A model generated the notes under the pieces. The model had not been told where the DNA came from and did no database searches. It saw only the letters and a list, made by a program, of their open reading frames with translations. From Deltaproteobacteria bacterium (GTDB taxonomy: Bacteria; Myxococcota; B64-G9), in assembly GCA_003647095.1 (NCBI GenBank), contig QMME01000198.1, positions 1-7,320 on the forward strand: 7,320 nucleotides of DNA, written 5' to 3'. Below are positions 1-4,918 of the stretch, piece after piece. The number at the start of each line of letters is the position of its first letter. The first letter of the stretch is position 1. The position numbers and the translations under genes were made by a program.

Positions 1-1075
1 GATCCTCTTTTCTGAACCATCGGAGAGCCGCACCCGGGTGGAGTACCCGGTGGTGGCCGACGTCGACAACGACGGCAATGCCGAGATCGTCTTCTGCACC
101 ACCACCGAGTCGGGCTTCTGCTCGGAGAACCTCGACAACCAGTACAACGCCGGTATCGAGGTGTGGGGTGACGCCTCCGACACCTGGGTCTCGGCCCGGC
201 GTATCTGGAACCAGCATGCCTACCACGTGACCAACGTCACCGAGTCGGGAGCCATCCCCCGCCGGGAGCCGGAGAGTTGGCTGAGCTACCATGGCCGGAA
301 CTACAACACCTACCGCTCCAACCCGCGTTCCTACGCCTGGGGACCGGATCTCGAACCCACCGGGATGCAGTTCACCTCTCCCGGATCGGCCTGCGGCCAG
401 CTGTCTTCACAGCTGGAGATCACCCTGGTGGTGGCCAACAACGGCGACCTGCGGGTGGGACCCGGCGTGGAGATATCATTCACGGGCAACTGGACCGACA
501 TCCCCCTGAGCGAACCGTTGCTGGACGACCAGGGCGACCCCCTCACCATAGTGCTGCAGAACAACATCGCCCCCGGGGCTTTCATCCTGGTCAACGCCTC
601 CTACGACGCCGCCAATAATTCCCCCGGCCGGCTGCCCGACGAGATCACCGCCAGCGTCGACGCCGCCGACTCCGAACGCGAGTGCCGGGAGGACAACAAC
701 GATATCACCGCCCCGGTGGCGGCGGGCGAGCAGGCGGCCGACCTGCGCCTGGAGCTGGGCCCCATCGACAACGCCTGGTGCCCGACCCCCAGCGTCGAGA
801 CCACCGTCTACAACGACGGGTCGCTGCCGGCCAGCGCGGTGCTGGTGCGCTACTTCGCCGGCGATCCCGACCAGGGCGGCAGTGTCATCCACGAGGAGGT
901 GGTGCCCGATGTCATCCCCCCCGGCCAGAGCGTGACCTTCACCGCTTTCCTGTCGCAGTTTCCCCTGCGCCTGGTCACCGTCTGGGCGGTGGTCGATCCC
1001 GACAACACCGTGTTCGAGTGCAACGACGGCAACAACAAGACCGAGGGAGGCCAGTCCTGGTGCGGGGAGACCTGA
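1..1075 (+). CDS. FG-GAP and CARDB domain surface protein, 5' truncated by the window edge
   Basis: The frame is open from base 2, so the true start lies upstream; the GTG at 38 is just an internal valine. The stop is TGA at 1073-1075. The N-terminal part seen here carries an FG-GAP/VCBS-type motif (YPVVADVDNDGNAEIVF, bases 41-91), the end of a beta-propeller blade with a Ca-binding Asp/Asn loop. The segment RRIWNQHAYHVTNV (about 197-238) is, from memory, typical of large secreted proteins of myxobacteria and relatives. Two CARDB-like immunoglobulin-fold domains follow, about 347-727 and 737-1045. Each has an 'NNGD/NDGS' turn, a 'PPGQS/APGA' turn and a Cys near each end (ECREDNND and FECNDGNN), suggesting one disulfide per domain. 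It is probably an exported adhesive or structural protein, but no enzymatic motif is visible and the substrate is unknown. The neighbour converges on it 61 bases downstream, with no clear terminator between. Confidence 0.9.
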   Translation, partial: ILFSEPSESRTRVEYPVVADVDNDGNAEIVFCTTTESGFCSENLDNQYNAGIEVWGDASDTWVSARRIWNQHAYHVTNVTESGAIPRREPESWLSYHGRNYNTYRSNPRSYAWGPDLEPTGMQFTSPGSACGQLSSQLEITLVVANNGDLRVGPGVEISFTGNWTDIPLSEPLLDDQGDPLTIVLQNNIAPGAFILVNASYDAANNSPGRLPDEITASVDAADSERECREDNNDITAPVAAGEQAADLRLELGPIDNAWCPTPSVETTVYNDGSLPASAVLVRYFAGDPDQGGSVIHEEVVPDVIPPGQSVTFTAFLSQFPLRLVTVWAVVDPDNTVFECNDGNNKTEGGQSWCGET

Positions 1076-1136
1076 GAACCGGCTGACCGGGGCGCGTCCA
1101 CCACCACCGGGAGGCCAGGCGAACTCTGCCGTCGCG

Positions 1137-1565
1137 CTACTGGGGGTTGAGCTTCGACCAGCCGAAGCCGTTGCAGCCGGCTTCGAGATCGCTGCGGTCG
1201 GCGCCGGTGTTGGCCGTGGCTGCCTCCTGGGTCTCGGCGTCGAAGACGATCTGGCAGAAGTACAGCGCGCCGGCGCTCTCGGTCCAGTCGAAGCGGCTCC
1301 ACTTGCCGGGGTTGAAGGGATTGCCGGCGGCACCCTGGGCGACCAGGAAATCGGCGTCGTTGTCGTAGGCGGCGATCTCGAACACCGAGTCGTCCATGCC
1401 CTCGGAGTGCTGGGTCCAACTGGACTCGGTGATGGTATGGGTGGTTCCCCAGTCGTCGGAATAGCTGCCCACGATCTCCAGGGCCTGCTGTTCCTGGGAG
1501 CCGCCACAGGCGGACAGCAACGCTGCCGTCGCCGCTACCATCACGCTCACCGTCAGCTTTTTCAT
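1137..1565 (-). CDS. Small lipoprotein of unknown function downstream of a cobalamin riboswitch
   Basis: It encodes 142 residues. The ATG at 1565 is chosen because AAGGAGAA (1571-1578) sits 5 bases upstream and the N-terminus is then a clean type II signal peptide: MKK, a hydrophobic stretch, and lipobox LLSAC with Cys20. An in-frame ATG at 1616 would add 17 residues, but it has no Shine-Dalgarno and lies in a hairpin loop. The mature part is about 122 residues, beta-rich in appearance, with many aromatics: W39, H43, W50, SRFDW at 90-94, YFCQ at 102-105, and C131 followed by GFGWSKL. C104 and C131 may form a disulfide. I recall similar small lipoproteins in deltaproteobacteria but know no named function. 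The leader carries a cobalamin riboswitch, so expression is probably lowered when B12 is plentiful. A role in corrinoid capture is conceivable but only inferred; the protein could equally serve envelope adaptation. Confidence 0.88.
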   Translation of the reverse strand: MKKLTVSVMVAATAALLSACGGSQEQQALEIVGSYSDDWGTTHTITESSWTQHSEGMDDSVFEIAAYDNDADFLVAQGAAGNPFNPGKWSRFDWTESAGALYFCQIVFDAETQEAATANTGADRSDLEAGCNGFGWSKLNPQ

Positions 1566-1570
1566 GGTCG

Positions 1571-1578
1571 TTCTCCTT
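1571..1578 (-). promoter_or_regulatory. Shine-Dalgarno that fixes the small lipoprotein start
   Basis: On the minus strand AAGGAGAA is followed by five bases (CGACC) and then ATG at 1565. It lies only two bases 3' of the 11-bp inverted repeat at 1581-1626, so folding of that repeat could affect access to it. Confidence 0.85.
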
Positions 1579-1580
1579 GC

Positions 1581-1626
1581 CTGCACCGGGAGGTTGTAGC
1601 CGGTCGTGGCCGTCATCCCGGTGCAG
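1581..1626 (-). repeat. Perfect 11-bp inverted repeat in the lipoprotein leader RNA
   Basis: CTGCACCGGGA (1581-1591, plus strand) is the exact reverse complement of TCCCGGTGCAG (1616-1626), with 24 bases between. In the minus-strand transcript it would form a GC-rich hairpin ending two bases before the Shine-Dalgarno of the small lipoprotein. No U-run follows the 3' arm, so it is not an ordinary intrinsic terminator. Possible roles are a structural insulator between the riboswitch and the gene, a translation or RNA-stability element, or a protein binding site. The structure itself is directly seen; the role is inferred. Confidence 0.7.
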
Positions 1627-1671
1627 AGCGGGCGGCAACGACCGTGCGGAGATTCCTGGCTGTTTCCTGGT

Positions 1672-1686
1672 TCAGTGGACCGACAT
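1672..1686 (-). CDS. Four-codon leader ORF (MSVH) or gene remnant
   Basis: The start ATG (1684-1686) lies nine bases after the strong Shine-Dalgarno-like AAAGGAGAG (1696-1704), which is buried in the hairpin following the cobalamin riboswitch. The frame stops at TGA after only four codons and differs from the lipoprotein frame. Either this is a leader peptide that lets the riboswitch control ribosome loading upstream of the lipoprotein, or it is the first codons of a B12-regulated gene that was later lost. The spacing and the site are seen; translation is not demonstrated. Confidence 0.3.
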   Translation of the reverse strand: MSVH

Positions 1687-1689
1687 GGC

Positions 1690-1722
1690 CAGTATCTCTC
1701 CTTTCTCGAGAAGAAAATACTG
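1690..1722 (-). promoter_or_regulatory. Shine-Dalgarno-sequestering hairpin (riboswitch expression platform)
   Basis: In the minus-strand RNA, CAGUAU (1722-1717) pairs perfectly with AUACUG (1695-1690). After a bulged G1696, UUUCUU (1716-1711) pairs with AAGGAGA (1702-1697, including G-U pairs), leaving the loop CUCGAGAA. The Shine-Dalgarno-like AAAGGAGAG (1704-1696) is almost wholly inside the 3' arm. The hairpin starts four bases after the riboswitch P1 stem. This is the layout expected for translational control by a cobalamin riboswitch. No U-run follows, which argues against a terminator mechanism. Pairing was worked out by hand, without energy calculation. Confidence 0.65.
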
Positions 1723-1725
1723 TCT

Positions 1726-1880
1726 GCGGCCGCGGCAGGTCTTCCGGCTTGCGAATCTCCCTACTCCCGGCGCCTTCCCAGGCCCGCGGGCCCAGTGGCC
1801 GAACTGCTGCCGGTTTCGTCCTCGCTCACGGCGGCGGAACCGCGTCGGCTTTCAACCGACTTCCCTGTCACCGCGGCCAC
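1726..1880 (-). promoter_or_regulatory. Cobalamin (B12) riboswitch
   Basis: The minus strand carries the conserved cobalamin riboswitch landmarks in the right order. P1 is GTGGCCGCGG (1880-1871) pairing along its full length with CCGCGGCCGC (1735-1726), with one G-U pair. Then come ACAGGGAA (1868-1861); a P3-type stem GTCGG/CCGAC (1860-1856, 1848-1844); GCGGTTCCGCCGC (1843-1831); GCCACTGG (1799-1792); the GGGCCCGCGGGCC hairpin; GGGAAGGC (1779-1772); and the B12 box AAGCCGGAAGACCTGCC (1750-1734), close to the usual AGCCAGGAGACCTGCC. By established knowledge of the family, cobalamin binding generally turns the downstream gene off. A sequestering hairpin follows directly, and the next full gene is the small lipoprotein, 160 bases downstream. 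Such switches usually precede btuB, cob/cbi or B12-independent enzyme genes, none of which is here. The adenosyl versus methyl/aquo ligand preference was not assigned. Confidence 0.93.
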
Positions 1881-1892
1881 CGTGACGAGGGG

Positions 1893-1921
1893 TAGATATT
1901 CCAGGAAGGGACGGTAGTCAA
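1893..1921 (-). promoter_or_regulatory. Probable sigma-70-type promoter for the riboswitch transcript
   Basis: On the minus strand TTGACT (1921-1916; five of six to TTGACA) is followed by a 17-base spacer and TATCTA (1898-1893), a weak -10. A start around 1886 would put the first transcribed base about six bases before the P1 stem of the cobalamin riboswitch, which is why this site is preferred. Confidence 0.45.
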
Positions 1922-1983
1922 CAGCTATCTGCGCCGACCCCATCAGGGAGAGAACACGAAGGGACAGGTCACCGTCACCGAGC

Positions 1984-2003
1984 CGCCAGTGCCGTCGCTG
2001 GCG
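1984..2003. repeat. Inverted repeat between divergent promoters
   Basis: CGCCAG (1984-1989) and CTGGCG (1998-2003) are perfect reverse complements separated by eight bases. The element lies between the minus-strand promoter of the riboswitch transcript and the plus-strand promoter of the MshEN gene. It could be a small operator; no regulator gene is seen nearby. Such short repeats also arise by chance in GC-rich DNA. Confidence 0.3.
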
Positions 2004-2007
2004 TAAC

Positions 2008-2033
2008 CCGGGCAACGGGCTTGATCTGCCCGG
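2008..2033. repeat. 7-bp inverted repeat spanning the -35 of the MshEN gene promoter
   Basis: CCGGGCA (2008-2014) and TGCCCGG (2027-2033) are perfect reverse complements with a 12-base centre that contains the TTGATC -35 element (2021-2026). A dimeric repressor bound here would cover the -35, so this is a candidate operator. That role is inferred from position only. Confidence 0.35.
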
Positions 2034-2050
2034 CATCGCTCTGGTACCAT
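2021..2050 (+). promoter_or_regulatory. Probable extended -10 promoter of the MshEN gene
   Basis: TTGATC (2021-2026) is followed by an 18-base spacer and TACCAT (2045-2050), preceded by TGG, which fits the extended -10 TGn motif. The start would fall near 2057, giving a leader of about 24 bases that contains the Shine-Dalgarno AAAAGGA (2069-2075). Confidence 0.45.
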
Positions 2051-2080
2051 CCCCCCGGAACTTTCGACAAAAGGAAATCC

Positions 2081-2911
2081 ATGACCAGGAAAAAGTTGGG
2101 TGAGATCTTCCTTGAACGCGGCATCATCGACCAGGATCAACTCAATGCCGCCCTGGCCTACCAGCGCCAGTGGGGACACCGGCTGGGAACCGCCCTGGTA
2201 GCCAAGGGATTCATCACCGAAGGCATGCTGGCCAAGGTACTGGGCGAGGTGATGTCGCTGCCGGTGGTTGATCTCTCCCAGGCCCAGATAGACGGCGAGG
2301 CCCTGCGCCTGGTGCCTTACCAGACCTGCGAAAACAACGATCTCATCCCCATCGACCTGCAACAACAGGGGCATTCGCGCATCATGACCATCGCCATGTC
2401 GGATCCCATGAACATCGCCGTCATCGACGAGATCGAGTTCACCACCGGCTGCAAGGTACGCCCGGTGCTGGCCACCATATCGGCCATCCAGTCGGCCATC
2501 CGCAAGTATTACCGGGGACAGAACACCAACATCAAGCCGCTGAGCCTGTACCACGCCCAGCACCGCGACACCGGCAAGATGGTGCTGGTGCGGCCGGGCG
2601 GAGAGATGGAACAGGTTGACACCTCCACCTACCAGGAAGCCCGGAAGCGGGCAGACCGTGACGCCGAACCCGACTCCCGGCAGGTCCGCGACAAGGTTGC
2701 CGAGATCAAGGCCCGGCGGGCGGCGCGTGTCGGCAACCGGGCCGGTGCCATTTCCTCCGACGAAGCCATGGAGGACTACCTCAAGGAAGTACAGACCGGT
2801 GAATGGGAGACACTGCAGAAGCTGGAGAAATACTTCTGGGCCCTGATGCGGGTGATGGCCCGCAAGGGACTGGTAACCAAGGAAGAATTCCTGCGGGAAT
2901 TGAAGGACTGA
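2081..2911 (+). CDS. Stand-alone MshEN/GspE N-terminal domain protein, possible c-di-GMP effector
   Basis: It encodes 276 residues. The ATG at 2081 follows AAAAGGA (2069-2075) at 5 bases; an earlier in-frame ATG at 2021 would fall in the promoter. Residues 5-28 (KLG..F..RGII....L..AL..Q) and 34-57 (RLG..LV.KGFIT...L...L) are two tandem MshEN repeats, the fold that binds cyclic di-GMP in MshE-type ATPases. The first repeat has Lys for the usual Arg but keeps Gln28; the second keeps Arg34 but ends in Val57 rather than Gln. Residues 75-145 complete a GspE_N-like domain (LRLVP, LIPI, TIAMSDPMNIAVIDEI). No Walker A/B or HAT sequence follows, so it is not a secretion ATPase. A charged, probably flexible linker (about 146-225) leads to a helical C-terminus (WETLQKLEKYFWAL, KGLVTKEEFLREL). 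It is probably a cytoplasmic regulator or adaptor, perhaps for type IV pili or type II secretion. Nucleotide binding is inferred. Confidence 0.93.
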   Translation: MTRKKLGEIFLERGIIDQDQLNAALAYQRQWGHRLGTALVAKGFITEGMLAKVLGEVMSLPVVDLSQAQIDGEALRLVPYQTCENNDLIPIDLQQQGHSRIMTIAMSDPMNIAVIDEIEFTTGCKVRPVLATISAIQSAIRKYYRGQNTNIKPLSLYHAQHRDTGKMVLVRPGGEMEQVDTSTYQEARKRADRDAEPDSRQVRDKVAEIKARRAARVGNRAGAISSDEAMEDYLKEVQTGEWETLQKLEKYFWALMRVMARKGLVTKEEFLRELKD

Positions 2912-2933
2912 TTTCCGCAGGTGGGGGTGTTCC

Positions 2934-2963
2934 TTGCCCAAGTCTGCCTCGTCGGAAAACAAT
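2934..2963 (+). promoter_or_regulatory. Weak candidate promoter for the 3035-4168 gene
   Basis: TTGCCC (2934-2939) and AACAAT (2958-2963) are separated by 18 bases. The -10 lacks the important first T, so this is weak. If it is not used, the gene is read from the MshEN gene promoter across the 123-base gap, which contains only an imperfect GC hairpin (2979-3001) without a U-run. Confidence 0.2.
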
Positions 2964-3034
2964 CGGCCAGGTGCCGAGTTCCCTCACCCGCCGGGTGGGA
3001 AATTGAGATCAAAGCAGTTGCAAGGAGGTGTTTC

Positions 3035-4168
3035 ATGAGTTCATCCCGCAAGCGCCTGCTGGGGGCGGTACTGGTATCGGTGATGACGGCTGTCTGTGCC
3101 TGCCAGAACAAGTACGAGCGTCTGCCGCAAGCGTCGGCCAGTGTCTTTCAGGCACTGAAGGAACGCTACCTGGCCCTGGTCGAGGAGGCCAAGAAACTCC
3201 AGGGGGGGGATCCCTTCGAACTGTTGCACCACTTCAGCAATGCCGCCCTGACGGCCACCCCGCCGGCCGAGTTCACCGCCAAGGCCCAGGCTTTCATCGA
3301 GCGGGCGTCTTCCGGTGCCCTGGACAAGGTCAAGATCAAGGGAGCCCGGGCCCCGGGCAAGGTCCGCCTGTTGCTGGTCGACGACGGCGAGAACAGCGGC
3401 GCCATTCCCTTCGTACAGGGAGCCGACGGCTGGGCCATCGACGACGTGGCCATCGCCTTCGGGCAACTGGACAAGGAAATCAATCTCCAGGGCAACATGC
3501 CGGTGTCGCCGCCGTCGCCGCTGGCCGCGCTGGCGCAGCTACGCGATCCCCAGGCAGCCGAGTCCGACCAGGTCCAGGCCGCCCTGGCCCTGGCAGAGGC
3601 CAAGCAGAAGGAGATTGCCGGAAAATACGCCGGCAAGGCCAAGGGCCCCTGGGCGCGGACGGCCCTGCTCTATGCCGTGTGGAAATCCGGCGGCGACTGC
3701 CAGGCCTTCGCCAAGGCCTTCCCCGCCGACGGTTCGGCCCAGGACAAGCTCTACCAGGCCGACAGCGACGCCTTCCGCACCCTGCTCCAGGGCCTGTGCC
3801 AGTGCGCCGCGGACAGCGGCAACTTCCGGCCCGCACTGAAGGTGTACCGGGCCTGCCGCGACGCCCCCGCGCAACCCCGCAGCGAGTACGTGGATCCCCT
3901 GGTGAAGCTGGCCAACGCCAAGCCCGCCTACATCCTCCAGGCGGCCCTGCGGGCCGGCATCGCCTACGACGAGGATCCCGCCGCCCACATCGTGGTGGGA
4001 GCGCTGCACGGCGAGAAAAAGACTGCCTTTCACCAGTACCTCCACCAGCAGGCCAAGAAGGGTGGTCGGCTGGGCAAGCTGGCCGCCGACTGGGTGGAGA
4101 GGATGGCCAAGCTCGACGAGGAAGAACCTCCCGAGGCCACCGGGCAGAAGGAGCAGCCGGCCCAGTAG
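3035..4168 (+). CDS. Predicted lipoprotein with NTF2-like N-terminal region and helical C-terminal region
   Basis: It encodes 377 residues. The ATG at 3035 is set by the near-perfect Shine-Dalgarno AAGGAGGT (3022-3029), five bases upstream. The N-terminus SSSRKR plus a hydrophobic stretch ends in AVCAC; Cys23 is the likely lipidated residue, although Cys at -2 is unusual. Residues about 35-150 contain a helix (SVFQALKERYLALVEEAKKL), FELLHHFSNAAL, and the strand pattern KVRLLLVDDGENS..IPFVQGADGWAIDDV. This resembles NTF2-like/DUF4878-type lipoprotein domains (from memory). Residues about 160-355 look all-helical, with Ala-rich repeats and paired cysteines (LCQC, YRACRD), possibly TPR- or HEAT-like. 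The tail is acidic and Gln/Pro-rich (EEEPPEATGQKEQPAQ). No catalytic motif is visible. It lies 123 bases behind the MshEN gene and may share its transcript. A G8 run at 3202-3209 lies in codons 56-59. Function unknown. Confidence 0.92.
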   Translation: MSSSRKRLLGAVLVSVMTAVCACQNKYERLPQASASVFQALKERYLALVEEAKKLQGGDPFELLHHFSNAALTATPPAEFTAKAQAFIERASSGALDKVKIKGARAPGKVRLLLVDDGENSGAIPFVQGADGWAIDDVAIAFGQLDKEINLQGNMPVSPPSPLAALAQLRDPQAAESDQVQAALALAEAKQKEIAGKYAGKAKGPWARTALLYAVWKSGGDCQAFAKAFPADGSAQDKLYQADSDAFRTLLQGLCQCAADSGNFRPALKVYRACRDAPAQPRSEYVDPLVKLANAKPAYILQAALRAGIAYDEDPAAHIVVGALHGEKKTAFHQYLHQQAKKGGRLGKLAADWVERMAKLDEEEPPEATGQKEQPAQ

Positions 4169-4211
4169 ACGGGAACTTCCCTGCCCGGCGTTCGTTTCCG
4201 CGGCGCTGGTC

Positions 4212-4742
4212 CTATTCCCTCCCGCCGGCGAGCTTCTGGTAGTGCCGCAGAACCCGTTCCATCCCGCGCATGGGCACCTTGCCGAGTATGGCCTGGGTGA
4301 GGTGATGCACGCGTTGCTCCTCCTCCTGGCGGGTTTCCCGCGGGGTGTGAAAGGGCACCAGGAACTTGACGAAACGCACGATGTGGATCAACTCGTGGGT
4401 GAGCACGTACAGCAAGAAGGGCGAGAAGCCGAGCCGCCCCGGGTCCTGGCGCAGGACCCGGAGGATGTTGTGATCCTGCAGGTTGACCCGGTACAGGTCC
4501 TGCTTGCGCCCGAACAACCTGTCGCTGTACTGGTAGCGGGCGATGTCCGCCAGCACCCCGGAGGGATGGATTTCCTCGCTCTGCAGATCGGCCAGGGTAC
4601 GAATCTCCACCGGCCAGCTGTCGACTTCCTCGCTGCCGAGACGGAAGTGGTCCCCGGTGATGTCTCGCGATAGCTCCACCAACCGGCGCAACCGGGGCAG
4701 CTGCGCCCCGGCGAAGCGCGGCAATTTCCCTTTGTTGGCCAC
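4212..4742 (-). CDS. Small HExxH zinc-metallopeptidase-like protein
   Basis: It encodes 176 residues. The GTG at 4742 is chosen because AGGGGAGG (4750-4757) lies 7 bases upstream; a GTG at 4799 would add 19 residues, but it lies upstream of the likely promoter. Residues 112-124 read YVLTHELIHIVRF, with the zinc-peptidase motif H116-E117-L-I-H120 in a hydrophobic helix. About 20 residues later, RETRQEEEQRVHHLT (about 135-149) supplies glutamates that could be the third zinc ligand, as in gluzincins. Upstream is a 'YSDRLFGRKQDLYRVNLQDHNILRVLRQDP' type stretch (about 72-101, first part seen as YSDRLFGRKQDLYRV), and the N-terminus is basic with no signal peptide, so it is probably cytoplasmic. 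I recall comparable short proteins in deltaproteobacteria but know no substrate. It converges with the lipoprotein gene, with 43 bases between the stops and no clear terminator. It is divergent from the large lipoprotein gene. Peptidase activity is inferred from the motif only. Confidence 0.9.
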   Translation of the reverse strand: MANKGKLPRFAGAQLPRLRRLVELSRDITGDHFRLGSEEVDSWPVEIRTLADLQSEEIHPSGVLADIARYQYSDRLFGRKQDLYRVNLQDHNILRVLRQDPGRLGFSPFLLYVLTHELIHIVRFVKFLVPFHTPRETRQEEEQRVHHLTQAILGKVPMRGMERVLRHYQKLAGGRE

Positions 4743-4749
4743 GTAACCG

Positions 4750-4757
4750 CCTCCCCT
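4750..4757 (-). promoter_or_regulatory. Shine-Dalgarno that selects the GTG start of the HExxH gene
   Basis: AGGGGAGG on the minus strand, seven bases before GTG at 4742. It begins only three bases after the -10 hexamer, so the transcript would start inside or just before it and the leader would be very short. Confidence 0.7.
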
Positions 4758-4760
4758 GTC

Positions 4761-4789
4761 AATATAAACCAGGCGGTGTCTCCAGGCAA
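4761..4789 (-). promoter_or_regulatory. Probable sigma-70-type promoter of the HExxH gene
   Basis: On the minus strand TTGCCT (4789-4784), a 17-base spacer and TATATT (4766-4761; five of six to TATAAT). The site sits in an otherwise GC-rich stretch. The predicted start, about 4753-4755, leaves only about a dozen leader bases before the GTG at 4742. Confidence 0.5.
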
Positions 4790-4820
4790 GGCGGGCCACA
4801 CCCCGCCGGCCATTTCAACC

Positions 4821-4849
4821 TTGACAGCCCCACAACCCCATGCCACACT
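4821..4849 (+). promoter_or_regulatory. Candidate promoter of the large lipoprotein gene
   Basis: TTGACA (4821-4826) matches the -35 consensus exactly. After 17 bases comes CACACT (4844-4849), a weak -10, preceded by TGC in the extended -10 position. It lies about 30 bases from the oppositely directed promoter at 4761-4789, so the two may share control. Confidence 0.4.
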
Positions 4850-4918
4850 TCCCTCCCTCGAAATCACCAATACCATTATGGCGGTCGTTCCGCACGGTGT
4901 AGTCAAGGAGGCTATCAA

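Noticed and set aside
476..1638. Two long minus-strand open frames (476-1507 and 850-1638) covering the first gene and the small lipoprotein
   Set aside because: Low-complexity Arg/Pro/Ser-rich translations with no ribosome site. They run antisense to the CARDB gene and in another frame of the lipoprotein gene.
1407..1917. Plus-strand open frames of 102-162 codons across 1407-1917
   Set aside because: They run through the complement of the cobalamin riboswitch and its leader. They have no ribosome sites and no protein-like composition.
1943..2962. A 339-codon minus-strand open frame opposite the MshEN gene
   Set aside because: Antisense shadow; the plus strand has a Shine-Dalgarno, a promoter and clear MshEN repeats.
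2979..3001. GC hairpin after the MshEN gene as an intrinsic terminator
   Set aside because: CACCC/GGGTG pairs with a three-base loop and bulged flanks, but no T-run follows, so termination is unlikely.
4169..4211. Possible bidirectional terminator between the convergent genes
   Set aside because: Only GGGA/TCCC arms with a tiny loop and no T-run were seen; not supportable.
3028..4242. A 404-codon plus-strand frame overlapping the 3035-4168 lipoprotein gene
   Set aside because: The translation is almost all Gly, Arg, Pro and Ala with no fold-like pattern. The other frame has the ribosome site, signal peptide and alternating helix pattern.
4062..4673. Plus-strand 203-codon frame opposite the HExxH gene
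   Set aside because: No Shine-Dalgarno or domain; the minus strand shows the conserved HELIH motif with proper start signals.
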